A stretch of 23,749 bases of DNA from Fimivicinus intestinavium. GTDB lineage: Bacteria; Bacillota; Clostridia; Oscillospirales; Acutalibacteraceae. The translations under genes were made by a program, and so were the position numbers. The stretch lies in the NCBI GenBank assembly GCA_018715765.1, contig DVKY01000010.1, positions 1-23,749 on the forward strand, given 5' to 3'. Under the pieces are notes generated by a model. The model made no database searches, was not told the DNA's origin, and saw only the letters and a program-made list of their open reading frames with translations. Of the stretch, positions 1 to 7,830 are shown piece after piece; the first letter of the stretch is position 1; every line of letters begins with the position of its first letter.

Positions 1-51
1 GTAGGCCAGCGGCGGCAGGCTCCGCATATTCCTGGCGAGCTCGTGAGGGGA

Positions 52-125
52 CTTGCCTGCTTGCAGGCAAGCGAGCGCACAAACTGTTTGAGACCGCGTG
101 AGCGGTCGAGTTTTTGTGCGCCTCG
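52..125. other. Structured intergenic element with two inverted repeats, possible terminator
   Basis: A perfect 9-bp inverted repeat (CTTGCCTGC at 52–60, GCAGGCAAG at 63–71) is followed directly by a nested structure. Its outer arms are GCGCACAAA at 75–83 and TTTGTGCGC at 113–121; its inner hairpin is GACCGC at 92–97 and GCGGTC at 102–107 with a GTGA loop. The inner hairpin is followed by GAG and five T (111–115), so on the + strand it could terminate a gene lying left of the window. It may instead be a dispersed intergenic repeat or a small structured RNA. Nothing else in positions 1–264 is convincingly coding; long reading frames there are antisense to the methyltransferase or run through these repeats. 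Confidence 0.45.
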
Positions 126-194
126 CCGAACCGATTCAAAGGGATTCACAAACATATCAGTGCCGCCGCTGGCCGTGCAGAACGGCCCCTTTTG

Positions 195-224
195 CCTCCT
201 TTTCCGGCCGAATGGAAAAGGAGG
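195..224. repeat. Perfect 11-bp inverted repeat downstream of the methyltransferase gene
   Basis: CCTCCTTTTCC at 195–205 and GGAAAAGGAGG at 214–224 are perfect inverted copies around an 8-nt centre. The hairpin lies 40 bp beyond the stop codon of the leftward methyltransferase gene, where its transcript would end. Neither strand shows a run of T immediately after it, so it is not a canonical intrinsic terminator; it may stabilise the mRNA 3' end. Confidence 0.4.
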
Positions 225-264
225 GGCCCCCGCGGCCTGGGCCTCCTGTCAGCCGCCAAGGGAA

Positions 265-987
265 TCAACGAGAGGGCTTCACAGCATGGAGCAGCGTCGC
301 TCCGCAGATGCTGTCAATCGCCTCCACCTGCGAAAACCCCGCACGACGCAGCAGCGCCGTTTCATGCTCCAGCGTCAGCGGGATGTCAAAATGCGCAAAC
401 TTGCCCTCCGGCAAATCCGACTGGCCACGCTTGCGTTCGTATTCCCGCCGGAGGAGCGTTTCCTCCTCCTCACAGCAGGCAATGTAGTCACACTCCAAAT
501 ACACGCCGCCCGGCTTGAGCGCCCGGCAGAGCTTCTCAAACAACCCCTGCTTTGCTTCGGGATAAAAGTGGTGCAGGCTTTCAAAAGACACAGCTGCGTC
601 ATATTCCTCCGCGCCGAGCTCCGCTTGAAAGTAATCCTCGCAGCGCAGCGTCAATCGTTTCTCGGGATGCTTTCTGCGCAAAGCCGCCAGCATGGCCCCG
701 CTCAGGTCAATCCCGGTCACCTCCAAGGCGGGCAGCCGCTCAAAAATCTGATCCAGCTCCAGCCCTGTGCCGCAGCCCAAATCCAACAGGCGGCGGCAGC
801 TGCCGGGCACAGCCTGCGCCAAGCGGCGGTAAGCCTCGCCCCAACACGCCATGTGCGCCTCATACCCTGCGATGCGCGCAGTAAAAAAGTGATCCATCTC
901 CTCCAGCGGGATGTCGCGTGCCTCGCACAGCCATTTTTTTAAATCAGATAAATAAGCCGGGAGATTCTCCCGGATGACCAAGGGCAT
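265..987 (-). CDS. Class I SAM-dependent methyltransferase
   Basis: The 240-residue product has the glycine-rich SAM-binding motif I as DLGCGTG at residues 69–75. It also has the acidic end of strand 2 (VTGIDLS) and a post-motif (YDAAVSFESLHHF) typical of methyltransferase domains 11/25. It is probably cytoplasmic; no signal peptide or membrane segment is seen. The methyl acceptor cannot be deduced: the family includes small-molecule, quinone and nucleic-acid methylases. The start at 987 has AAGGAG about 11 nt upstream, a slightly long spacing. The gene starts 30 bp after the MBL-fold gene on the same strand and is probably co-transcribed with it, since no promoter or terminator is visible in the gap. 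Confidence 0.88.
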   Translation of the reverse strand: MPLVIRENLPAYLSDLKKWLCEARDIPLEEMDHFFTARIAGYEAHMACWGEAYRRLAQAVPGSCRRLLDLGCGTGLELDQIFERLPALEVTGIDLSGAMLAALRRKHPEKRLTLRCEDYFQAELGAEEYDAAVSFESLHHFYPEAKQGLFEKLCRALKPGGVYLECDYIACCEEEETLLRREYERKRGQSDLPEGKFAHFDIPLTLEHETALLRRAGFSQVEAIDSICGATLLHAVKPSR

Positions 988-1017
988 GCCAATTTCGTCT
1001 CCTTATCATGTGATGAT

Positions 1018-1812
1018 TCAATCCCACAGCTTATCCGCGCGGTAGACGGCAAACAGTCCATCCTGCCGGCTGATCACCGGCTGCGGGAGGCATGCATTGC
1101 GCCCGGGCGATTGCCGGAGCGCTGCCTCCATATGGCGCAGCTGCGCCCACGCCGATTCGCGGGTTAGGCTGCAAAAGCCATGCCCGTGATACATGACAGC
1201 GCCGGCCTGCTCCGCAAGGGATAAAACCCGCCGCGCGCTGCGCAGCCAGGTCTCCAGCGTAGAGCAGTTCGGCAGGCACAGCAGCAGCACCGGGTTGAGG
1301 TTATCCCCGGTAAAGAGCAGCCCATCCTCCTCGTCCAGCAGGCAGACGGAACCCATCGTGTGCCCCGGCATGTGGAACACGCGCACATTCTTACCACCCA
1401 GGCGGAACACCTGCCCCTCCTGCATAGGTAGCACATCCGTGCGGTATAATCCGCTTTGGATATCCCGCCGCGTGACGCCATAGGGCGCCGCCTGACGCTG
1501 CAGGGCAAAAAACGCCCTCCGGTAGGGCACATTTACCTGATTCACCATCGCCACATCCTGTGTGTGGACATAGATACGCGGGAACTGCCCGCGCCCACCG
1601 ATGTGATCCACATGGCCGTGCGTTGCGGCCACATCAACCGGCCTCCCCTCCGCCAGCCTACGGACGGCCGTGCGGAGATCGCCCAAGCCCGTGCCTGTGT
1701 CGATCAGCAGGGCGCGCTCCTCGCCCACCAGCAGGTAGCAATCCGCCACATCAAATTCATTGAGCATATAAACCCGGGGGGCAATCTCCCGGTAAGGGTA
1801 TTCCGCCGTCAT
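1018..1812 (-). CDS. MBL-fold metallo-hydrolase
   Basis: The 264-residue protein carries the metallo-beta-lactamase metal motif T-H-G-H-V-D-H at residues 64–70. H151 (in PGHTMGS) and D170 (FTGDN) supply further metal ligands, and HGH near residues 209–211 may supply the last histidine. This glyoxalase-II-like arrangement binds two metal ions and hydrolyses esters, thioesters or phosphodiesters. The true substrate is unknown. The start at 1812 is supported by GGGAGGAG six bases upstream. A strong promoter precedes it, and the gene is first in a leftward operon with the methyltransferase. Confidence 0.9.
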   Translation of the reverse strand: MTAEYPYREIAPRVYMLNEFDVADCYLLVGEERALLIDTGTGLGDLRTAVRRLAEGRPVDVAATHGHVDHIGGRGQFPRIYVHTQDVAMVNQVNVPYRRAFFALQRQAAPYGVTRRDIQSGLYRTDVLPMQEGQVFRLGGKNVRVFHMPGHTMGSVCLLDEEDGLLFTGDNLNPVLLLCLPNCSTLETWLRSARRVLSLAEQAGAVMYHGHGFCSLTRESAWAQLRHMEAALRQSPGRNACLPQPVISRQDGLFAVYRADKLWD

Positions 1813-1844
1813 CCGTCTCTCCTCCCACCGTTCATCTGATTCCT

Positions 1845-1873
1845 ATTTTATAAAACTGGTTGAAAGATGTCAA
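1845..1873 (-). promoter_or_regulatory. Sigma-A-type promoter of the MBL-fold/methyltransferase operon
   Basis: On the minus strand a consensus TTGACA (plus-strand 1868–1873) is separated by 17 bp from TAAAAT (1845–1850). It lies 33 bp before the start codon of the MBL-fold gene. The good match and ideal spacing make it the likely operon promoter. Confidence 0.65.
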
Positions 1874-1941
1874 TTCCGAAAGCAGCTCCAAGAAAAGAGA
1901 GCAAACTCTTAGATAATACAATCCTTAAATAAAACTCCCTC

Positions 1942-1986
1942 TTGACATTTGAAGCATATTGTATATACTTAATATATACAATATGC
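1942..1986 (+). promoter_or_regulatory. Promoter with an overlapping perfect palindromic operator for the GntR/ABC operon
   Basis: TTGACA (1942–1947) and TATACT (1964–1969) are spaced 16 bp. Over the -10 lies a perfect inverted repeat of 14 bp: GCATATTGTATATA at 1954–1967 and TATATACAATATGC at 1973–1986, with centre CTTAA. The dyad is just upstream of the ribosome binding site of the GntR gene. GntR/YtrA regulators bind such dyads as dimers and commonly repress their own operon, so autoregulation is the natural inference. Confidence 0.8.
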
Positions 1987-2007
1987 ATTGGAGGTGAACC
2001 ACACGCC

Positions 2008-2418
2008 TTGGATATTCTCATCAGCAATGCGAGCGGGAAACCGATCTACGACCAGATCGCCTCTCAGATCAAGGAGCTGATTATCAGCGGCAGGCTCGCG
2101 CAGGGCGATCCTCTCCCCTCCATGCGGCTGCTCGCACAGGAGCTGCGCATCAGCGTAATCACCACAAAACGCGCCTACGAGGAGCTGGAGCGCGACGGCT
2201 TTATTGAGAGCTTCCCCGGCAAAGGCAGCTTTGTTGCGCGGAGAAATATGGAGTTTATCCGTGAGGAACAGCTTAAAAAGGTGGAATCGTATCTACAGCA
2301 GGCCGTCGAACTGGCCCGTGAAAGCGGGGTTTCTCTGGAGGAACTGCTTGATCTCCTGCGCCTGCAATATGGAGGAGACAGCGCAATTTTTTCAAATAGA
2401 AAGGAAGGGGAACTGTGA
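2008..2418 (+). CDS. GntR-family (YtrA subfamily) transcriptional regulator
   Basis: The frame is open from 1942, but that TTG lies inside the -35 box. The likely start is TTG at 2008, preceded by GGAGGTGA at 1990–1997, giving 136 residues. The N-terminal 75 residues form the GntR winged helix: KPIYDQIASQIKELI, then LPSMRLLAQEL, then a recognition helix (TTKRAYEELERDGFI) and a wing (GKGSFVA). The short C-terminal tail has helices but no FadR/UTRA-type ligand domain, as expected for YtrA, whose genes typically sit ahead of ABC transporters. The stop codon overlaps the start of the next gene by one base, so translation is coupled. It probably represses the operon through the palindrome at 1954–1986; the inducer is unknown, often a cell-wall-active antibiotic in this subfamily. 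Confidence 0.9.
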   Translation: MDILISNASGKPIYDQIASQIKELIISGRLAQGDPLPSMRLLAQELRISVITTKRAYEELERDGFIESFPGKGSFVARRNMEFIREEQLKKVESYLQQAVELARESGVSLEELLDLLRLQYGGDSAIFSNRKEGEL

Positions 2419-3278
2419 TGAAGGAAAGCATTCGAGTGACAAACCTCTGCAAGGATTACGGCACTTTTCAGCTGGACAATGTCAGCTTCACGCTGCCGCA
2501 GGGCTGCATCATGGGCCTGATTGGGGAAAACGGCGCGGGTAAGAGCACAACGCTCCGGCTGATCCTCAACCTGATCCGCAAGGATAGCGGCAAGGTCACG
2601 ATCTTCGGCCTGGACGCGGAAAAGGAGGCACTGAAAATCAAGCAGCAAATTGGCGTGGTATTTGATGAAAACTTTTTTCATGATGTGCTGCGCGCGAAGG
2701 ATCTGCCCGCCATCCTGCGCCCGGTCTATCTCAATTGGGATGACCGGCTATACGATTCCCTTTGCAGCCGCTTCCATCTGCCGTGTGAAAAAAAATTCAA
2801 GGAATATTCCCGTGGGATGAAAATGAAGCTCTCCATTGCAGCGGCCCTGGCGCACCACCCACGCCTGTTGATTCTGGATGAAGCGACCAGCGGGCTCGAC
2901 CCCGTTGTGCGTAATGAAATTCTCGACCTGTTTCTGGAGTTCATTCAGGATGAGCGTAATTCCATTCTGCTCTCTTCTCATATCACCAGCGATCTGGAGC
3001 GGATTGCGGATTATATCACCTTCATCCATCAGGGCAAAATTTTTGCCAGCGAGCCCAAGGATGACCTGCTGCTCTCCCACAGGATCCTGCGCTGCGGGGC
3101 GGAGCGCTTCGCCTCCATTGACCGCAGCAGGATCGTTGGTTTCCGCAAAAGCGGAGTGGGCGTAGAGGCGCTGGTAAAAGTGGAGCCCTCGCAGCCGCAT
3201 GCCTATGAGGGCTGTGTGCTTGACCCGGCCACGCTCGAAGATATCATGCTGTTTTCCATTAAGGGGGATGCACAATGA
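2418..3278 (+). CDS. ABC transporter ATP-binding protein (YtrB-like)
   Basis: The 286-residue ATPase has Walker A GENGAGKST at residues 36–44, a divergent signature YSRGM at 130–134 in place of LSGGQ, and Walker B LLILDEA with catalytic D154/E155. A switch histidine follows in LLSSH. The Q-loop reads VFDE, without the usual glutamine, a variation seen in ABC-2 exporter ATPases. ATG at 2418 lies seven bases after AAGGAAGGGG and overlaps the regulator stop codon; a GTG one codon earlier is possible but worse spaced. The 3' end overlaps the permease gene by 4 bp. Together they should form an ABC-2 exporter controlled by the GntR regulator; the substrate is unknown. Confidence 0.92.
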   Translation: MKESIRVTNLCKDYGTFQLDNVSFTLPQGCIMGLIGENGAGKSTTLRLILNLIRKDSGKVTIFGLDAEKEALKIKQQIGVVFDENFFHDVLRAKDLPAILRPVYLNWDDRLYDSLCSRFHLPCEKKFKEYSRGMKMKLSIAAALAHHPRLLILDEATSGLDPVVRNEILDLFLEFIQDERNSILLSSHITSDLERIADYITFIHQGKIFASEPKDDLLLSHRILRCGAERFASIDRSRIVGFRKSGVGVEALVKVEPSQPHAYEGCVLDPATLEDIMLFSIKGDAQ

Positions 3279-3904
3279 AAGGCTTATTGAGGAAGGATTT
3301 TTTACTGCTGCGCGCCTACGGCCGGTCTCTTTTGTTACTGCTGGTGCTGTTTTTAGGCATCGGCGTCACATCCGGCACAAACATAATCGTAGGCATTGTG
3401 ATGATCGAATCCATCATGCTATCGGTCAGCACCTTCTCCTATGACGACATGGCAAAGTGGAACGCCTACATGCTCTCCATGCCCGTCTCCCGCAAAACCG
3501 CAGTGCGGGAAAAATATGTGTTCGCCCTGCTCTTGGGCCTGATCGGGATCGTCCTGTCGCTGCTGGCGGGCCTGCTGGCGGGTGCGATCCGGGGCAATAT
3601 TGATTGGAGGGAGCTTGGATGGACGGTCGGCGCCTGCCTGACGATCGCCTTCCTGTATCTCTCCATCATGATGCCTCTGGCCTTCCGTTATGGCGCGGAA
3701 AAAATGCGCATCTTGCTGCTCGCCGTTTTTTTCGTGCTGTTTTTTATCCTGTTTGGCGGCTACGTGCTGCTCAGCAAAAGCGCACCGGGCGCGCTGGCGT
3801 CGCATATGCGGCTCTGGCCGATATTCCCGGTGTTGATGGTGGCATCGCTTTCTATTTCCTACGTGATTTCCCAACGGATTTTTGAAAAGAAGGAAATCTT
3901 CTGA
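3275..3904 (+). CDS. ABC-2 family transporter permease
   Basis: The 209-residue protein is strongly hydrophobic with about six predicted membrane helices: roughly residues 17–32, 36–54, 82–104, 115–137, 144–166 and 180–198. The segment YDDMAKWNAYMLSMPVSRK between helices 2 and 3 is typical of the ABC-2 permease family that includes YtrC-like proteins (PF13346-type). It ends in a short basic tail. The ATG overlaps the ATPase stop codon by 4 bp, behind a G-rich ribosome binding site. It would be the membrane half of the GntR-regulated exporter. A strong terminator follows directly. Confidence 0.88.
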   Translation: MKGLLRKDFLLLRAYGRSLLLLLVLFLGIGVTSGTNIIVGIVMIESIMLSVSTFSYDDMAKWNAYMLSMPVSRKTAVREKYVFALLLGLIGIVLSLLAGLLAGAIRGNIDWRELGWTVGACLTIAFLYLSIMMPLAFRYGAEKMRILLLAVFFVLFFILFGGYVLLSKSAPGALASHMRLWPIFPVLMVASLSISYVISQRIFEKKEIF

Positions 3905-3921
3905 ATGTAAAAACGAACAGA

Positions 3922-3955
3922 CAAAACGGGCGCCGTTTCCGGCGCCCGTTTTGCA
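3922..3955 (+). terminator. Intrinsic terminator after the GntR/ABC operon
   Basis: CAAAACGGGCGCC (3922–3934) pairs perfectly with GGCGCCCGTTTTG (3941–3953) around a 6-nt loop. Because the arms begin in A and end in T, it could work in both directions. Confidence 0.85.
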
Positions 3956-4193
3956 AAATGAGGGAAAAAAGGAGAGAAAAAATGAAAAAGTAGAAAATAT
4001 AGGAACCCTCTTTCGAGGGGATCGTAAGCCATTCTGCCCTTTCGCTTAACTTGATTTTAGTATATCCGTAAAATGTTACGATCTTGTGTTCAAAAAGAAA
4101 AGAATATGCAAAAAGCCAGTGACAAAAATATGAAGCCGATTTGCAAAAGCCATCAGACAGGTTACCCGAAATTTGCCTTTTTGTCAGTAATTT
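3956..4193. other. AT-rich intergenic stretch, no gene seen
   Basis: The stretch is markedly more AT-rich than its neighbours. It contains only a minor 5-bp hairpin (CCCTC at 4006–4010, GAGGG at 4015–4019) and A-rich tracts. A minus-strand reading frame across it has no ribosome binding site and a low-complexity product, so it is not called. It probably serves as the upstream regulatory region of the next ABC system. Confidence 0.4.
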
Positions 4194-4222
4194 TTTACCA
4201 AATCTTAACTTTTTACTATTAT
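4194..4222 (+). promoter_or_regulatory. Probable promoter of the MacB/FtsX-type ABC operon
   Basis: TTTACC (4194–4199) and TATTAT (4217–4222) are spaced 17 bp and lie 37 bp before the start codon. The -10 is good; the -35 is only a moderate match. Confidence 0.4.
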
Positions 4223-4259
4223 CATGATTATTGAATTGAAAGAACAGGAGGGGTTCCAT

Positions 4260-4925
4260 ATGGCGGTCGTCTCAGCGAAAAATCTCAAAAAATACTATGG
4301 GGAAGCGCCAAACCTCACCCGAGCGCTTGACGGCGTCTCGCTGGAGCTGGAGCGTGGGGAGTGCGTCGCCATCGTCGGCTCCTCCGGCAGCGGCAAAACA
4401 ACTCTGCTCAACATGCTCGGCGCGCTCGACCGGCCGGACAGCGGCACCGTAATCATCGACGGTAGCGACGTGACCGCCATGAAGGAGGAGGAGCGCACCG
4501 TCTTCCGCCGCCGGAAGATCGGCTTCGTTTTTCAAAACTATAATCTGGTGCCCCTGCTGAGCGTGATGGAAAACATCACCCTTCCGCTGGAGCTGGACGG
4601 AAAAACGCCGGAGTGGGAGTTTATCAACCGATTGCTCGACGCACTTGGCCTTGCGGAGAAAGCGGACGCCATGCCCGCCGCCCTCTCTGGCGGCCAGCAG
4701 CAGCGCACCGCCCTAGCACGTGCGCTGGCCACGCGCCCCAGCCTTCTGCTGGCTGATGAGCCAACCGGCAATCTGGACAGTAAAACCAGCCGCGATGTAA
4801 TGCGCCTGATGCTGGAGACCGGCCGCCAATACCATCAGACCATCCTGCTCATCACTCACAACAGCCAGATTGCCCGCATGGCGGAGCGGGTGCTTCACCT
4901 GGAGGATGGGAGACTTGTGCCATGA
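4260..4925 (+). CDS. ABC transporter ATP-binding protein (MacB/LolD/BceA type)
   Basis: The 221-residue ATPase has Walker A GSSGSGKTT at residues 40–48, the Q-loop VFQNYNLVP at 90–98, the signature LSGGQQQR at 142–149 and Walker B LLLADEPTGNLDS with D166/E167. This pattern and the FtsX-type partner place it among the MacB/LolD/BceA ATPases, which drive mechanotransmission rather than classic transport. The start at 4260 follows AGGAGGGG by six bases; an in-frame ATG at 4224 lacks a ribosome binding site and overlaps the promoter. The 3' end overlaps the permease gene by 4 bp. The substrate is unknown: peptide antibiotic resistance, or lipoprotein or peptide export, are all possible. Confidence 0.92.
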   Translation: MAVVSAKNLKKYYGEAPNLTRALDGVSLELERGECVAIVGSSGSGKTTLLNMLGALDRPDSGTVIIDGSDVTAMKEEERTVFRRRKIGFVFQNYNLVPLLSVMENITLPLELDGKTPEWEFINRLLDALGLAEKADAMPAALSGGQQQRTALARALATRPSLLLADEPTGNLDSKTSRDVMRLMLETGRQYHQTILLITHNSQIARMAERVLHLEDGRLVP

Positions 4926-7507
4926 AGCAGCAAAATCAGGCGATCAACCGCCTTGCAAAACGTATGTTCCGCGCAAACCGTGTGCGCAATGCGTTCGCCT
5001 TTCTTGCCGTGCTGTTGACAACACTGATGCTCACCTGCGTTTTCAGCATCGGCTTCAGCTTTGCTAAAAACCTGAATACAATGGAGCTGCGCACCCGGGG
5101 CTCCATCTCACAGATGACCCTCCCCCGGCCCACACAGGCGCAGTTGGAGAGGCTGCGTGCCCTGCCCTACCTGCGTGCGGCCGGTATAGAAATCAACATT
5201 GGCTCATTCCAGACCGATATCGGGAGCCGCAGCGTCGTCCGTGCCGTCTATTGGGATCAAACACAGTGGGAGCAGCACATCCTGCCCTGCGTCAGTGATG
5301 TGCATGGGCGCCTCCCGCAGGCGGAGGATGAAGCCATGCTCTCCTCCTATGCGCTCTCCCTGCTCGGTATCAGCAGCCCGCAGGAGGGGATGGCGCTGAG
5401 TCTGCCTTTTCCCGGCGCACCAGAGAAGCCTTTCCGCCTGTGCGGCTGGTATACGGAATACGGCGCCACATTAGACGGCACGGCGCTGCTCTCTGAGGCC
5501 TACTGCAAGGCGCATGGCCTGACGGTGGAGCAAAGCGGCTCTGCCCTGCTCTCCATCAAGCCGGGAGAGGAAGCAGATATTGTGCCACGCCTCATGACGG
5601 ATGTAATGCCCGGCGAGGGGCAAGGCTTTCTCGGCGGGGCGGAAGAGAGCGGCGGCAGCTCCGTTCTCCCGATGGTGCTCAGCGTGGCGCTTCTGGCTGC
5701 ACTCATCGCCCTGAGCGGCTATCTGCTGATTGCCAACGTGCTCAACCTCTCCGTCTCGCAGGATATCCGCTTTTATGGCCTGCTCAAGGCGCTCGGCACA
5801 CAGCAAAGGCAGATTGCCCGCATTGTGCGCAGACAATCGCTGGCGCTCGCAGCCGCCATCCCCTTCGGGCTCGCCCTTGGGGCGCTCGCCTGCTTCGGTG
5901 TTGTGCCGATGGCGATGCGGGCCGCCGCAGGCGATACGGGGAACTCCGCCTTTCCGGCAGAGGTTTCCTTCCACCCTCTGATTTTTGCCGGCGCCGCGCT
6001 CTTTGCACTGCTGACCGTGTCCCTGAGCTGCCGCAAGCCTGTCAGGCACGCAGGGCGCGTGCCTCCCGTTGAGGCGGTACGCCACACGCCGTCATCTCCC
6101 CGGTGCAGCCGCCGTATCCCAAAAAGGAGCAACGGCCACAGCCGGTTGGCGCGCATGGCCTGGCGCAGTGTGTTCAGCGACCGCCGCCGCGCAGCGCTGG
6201 TATTTACCTCCATGAGTCTCGGCGTGGTGCTTTTTCTCTCCATTGGCTCCCTGATGGAGGCACTCGGAGGCGAAAGCTATTTCAGCGCCAGATATCCCTA
6301 TGATTTCGTCTGTACCTTTCGGCTTCCGAGCCCTGACCCGGCGACAGGCGAGCCCATGGGACCGTCCTTGGCGCCTACGGCACTGGAGGAGAAAAAAAAG
6401 GAGCTCCTGGAGCGGCTGCTTCAGACGGACGGCGTTACACAGCTGGATACCATTCGCAGCGCAGAATGCGCCTTTCCCTTTGACGAGGCCGTGTGGGAGC
6501 CCGTGCTGCACGAGGCATATCTGACCGCCGCACAGCAGCCGGCAGAGGCGGCCACCCAACTGCCCGGCGAGGTAGAGCCGGAGCCGCAGGAGAGCTATGA
6601 GCACTTTGTACAGCGGGTCAAGGCTTTGGGGGATCGCCGGCTGCGCGTCTACAGCCTTGGGGAAGGCTATATAGAGCAATATAACCACATGAACGTTCCT
6701 CCCCTCGATCCGGAGGCGTTTCGCCAGGGGGAAAGCTGCCTGATCTGCTGCGCCAGCCATGCACAGATGCACGGCCGTCAGCTGACGCTCATCGGGAGCA
6801 GCGGCAGCGCCCAGCTCACCATCGGCGGCAGCTTCTCCTGGCAAGGGACGCCACCGCCGGTCTCTCAGGCCCCCTCTGCGCAGACAGGCTATCTGGATGG
6901 CATCTATATCAGCGAAGGCCTGCTGGAAAGGCTTGACCCGGCGCCGGAGCTTGCGTGCATTTGCCTGCGGGTTCGCCCGGAGGCCGAGCCCGCTGTGAAA
7001 GCGCTGCTCAACAAGGCCGCCTCCACCGCCGGGGAGGGGGCAATCTCCGTGCTGGCGAAATCTGATGAGCGCGCACAGCAGCAATCGCTTATCCAGACCA
7101 TGCAGGTGTTGGGAGGGGGGCTTTCCATCCTCCTGCTTCTGACCGGCCTGCTCAATTTCGTCAACGTGATGTTTACCAACGTGCTCACGCGCCGCCGGGA
7201 ATTTGCCGTGATGGAGAGCATCGGCCTGACAAAGCGCCAGCTCTTCACCCTGCTGCTTTGGGAGGGCGCGATCTATGTGCTCCTCACCGGCGGGCTCTCT
7301 CTGGCGGTGAGTGCCGGCCTCTATGCCCTGCTGGAACACGCCGTCACACGCGCAATCCCCTACGCTGCGTTTTCCTTCCCGCTTCTTCCGGCACTGCTGA
7401 TGGCAGCCGCGCTGACGCTCGTCTGCCTGCTGACGGCTGCGGTCATGTACCGCCACGCTTCCAGGGAAAGCGCCGCGCAAAAGCTGCGGGCCACGCAGGA
7501 GGTTTAA
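4922..7507 (+). CDS. FtsX/MacB-type ABC transporter permease, 861 aa
   Basis: The protein has about eight membrane helices. One lies near residues 22–47, followed by a large extracytoplasmic loop to about 249. Three follow (about 250–275, 303–330, 353–372), forming the first FtsX domain. One more (423–447) precedes a second large extracytoplasmic domain (448–724), and the last three (725–750, 773–805, 818–842) form the second FtsX domain. The signature of the family, a VSQDIRFYGLLKALGTQQRQI-like cytoplasmic stretch, recurs as RRREFAVMESIGLTKRQL in the second half. The architecture is MacB/YknZ-like duplicated rather than the ten-helix BceB. The start overlaps the ATPase stop. No histidine kinase or response regulator is adjacent. 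Confidence 0.9.
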   Translation: MKQQNQAINRLAKRMFRANRVRNAFAFLAVLLTTLMLTCVFSIGFSFAKNLNTMELRTRGSISQMTLPRPTQAQLERLRALPYLRAAGIEINIGSFQTDIGSRSVVRAVYWDQTQWEQHILPCVSDVHGRLPQAEDEAMLSSYALSLLGISSPQEGMALSLPFPGAPEKPFRLCGWYTEYGATLDGTALLSEAYCKAHGLTVEQSGSALLSIKPGEEADIVPRLMTDVMPGEGQGFLGGAEESGGSSVLPMVLSVALLAALIALSGYLLIANVLNLSVSQDIRFYGLLKALGTQQRQIARIVRRQSLALAAAIPFGLALGALACFGVVPMAMRAAAGDTGNSAFPAEVSFHPLIFAGAALFALLTVSLSCRKPVRHAGRVPPVEAVRHTPSSPRCSRRIPKRSNGHSRLARMAWRSVFSDRRRAALVFTSMSLGVVLFLSIGSLMEALGGESYFSARYPYDFVCTFRLPSPDPATGEPMGPSLAPTALEEKKKELLERLLQTDGVTQLDTIRSAECAFPFDEAVWEPVLHEAYLTAAQQPAEAATQLPGEVEPEPQESYEHFVQRVKALGDRRLRVYSLGEGYIEQYNHMNVPPLDPEAFRQGESCLICCASHAQMHGRQLTLIGSSGSAQLTIGGSFSWQGTPPPVSQAPSAQTGYLDGIYISEGLLERLDPAPELACICLRVRPEAEPAVKALLNKAASTAGEGAISVLAKSDERAQQQSLIQTMQVLGGGLSILLLLTGLLNFVNVMFTNVLTRRREFAVMESIGLTKRQLFTLLLWEGAIYVLLTGGLSLAVSAGLYALLEHAVTRAIPYAAFSFPLLPALLMAAALTLVCLLTAAVMYRHASRESAAQKLRATQEV

Positions 7508-7551
7508 TCCTTTCATCTGGCGGAAGCCCCTCCGCATCCAAATACCGGCGC

Positions 7552-7580
7552 TTGCATTCGCCGCGCAAATCGAGTATAAT
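7552..7580 (+). promoter_or_regulatory. Promoter of the DUF1858 gene
   Basis: TTGCAT (7552–7557) and a perfect TATAAT (7575–7580) are separated by 17 bp, 31 bp before the start codon. It makes the small gene independent of the upstream ABC operon. Confidence 0.7.
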
Positions 7581-7611
7581 AGGGATTAGCCTAAATAAAG
7601 GAGGATGTTCA

Positions 7612-7818
7612 ATGGCACAGATTGATAAAAATATGACCGTTGGCGATGTGCTGGATATGGATCGCGAGACGGCTGTTTATTTTCTGAATATGGGCATGCA
7701 CTGCCTGGGCTGCCCCGCCTCCCGCGGCGAGACCGTGGAGCAGGCCTGCATGGTGCACGGCGTGGATGCCGACGCGCTGATTGACGAGATCAACGCGTTC
7801 CTTGCCGGCAAGGAATAA
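7612..7818 (+). CDS. DUF1858 redox-disulfide domain protein
   Basis: This 68-residue protein consists of one DUF1858 domain, also described as the hybrid-cluster-protein-associated redox disulfide domain. It begins MAQIDKNMTVGDVLDM and carries the hallmark GMHCLGCPASRGETVEQAC, with C31 and C34 forming the CxxC and C46 further on. The cysteine pair suggests redox or metal binding in the cytoplasm of anaerobes, but no reaction is established. The ATG at 7612 follows AAAGGAGG by seven bases. The frame is open much further upstream, antisense-like inside the permease gene, and that longer version is rejected. Its own promoter and terminator make it a single-gene unit. Confidence 0.9.
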   Translation: MAQIDKNMTVGDVLDMDRETAVYFLNMGMHCLGCPASRGETVEQACMVHGVDADALIDEINAFLAGKE

Positions 7819-7830
7819 GCAATGGCTTGA

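Noticed and set aside
1..75. Start of a leftward gene reading ELARNMRSLPPLAY toward the left edge
   Set aside because: It is too short to judge, has no ribosome binding site, and its upstream frame passes through the palindromes at 52–121.
3970..3994. AAGGAG followed by ATG AAA AAG TAG, a three-codon leader peptide
   Set aside because: It occurs in an A-rich stretch just after a terminator, with no promoter close upstream and no attenuator downstream; probably chance.
6092..7537. A 481-codon minus-strand reading frame opposite the FtsX-type permease gene
   Set aside because: It is rich in H, Q, R and A, as expected of the antisense of a GC-rich gene, and has no recognisable domain; the plus strand encodes a clear permease.
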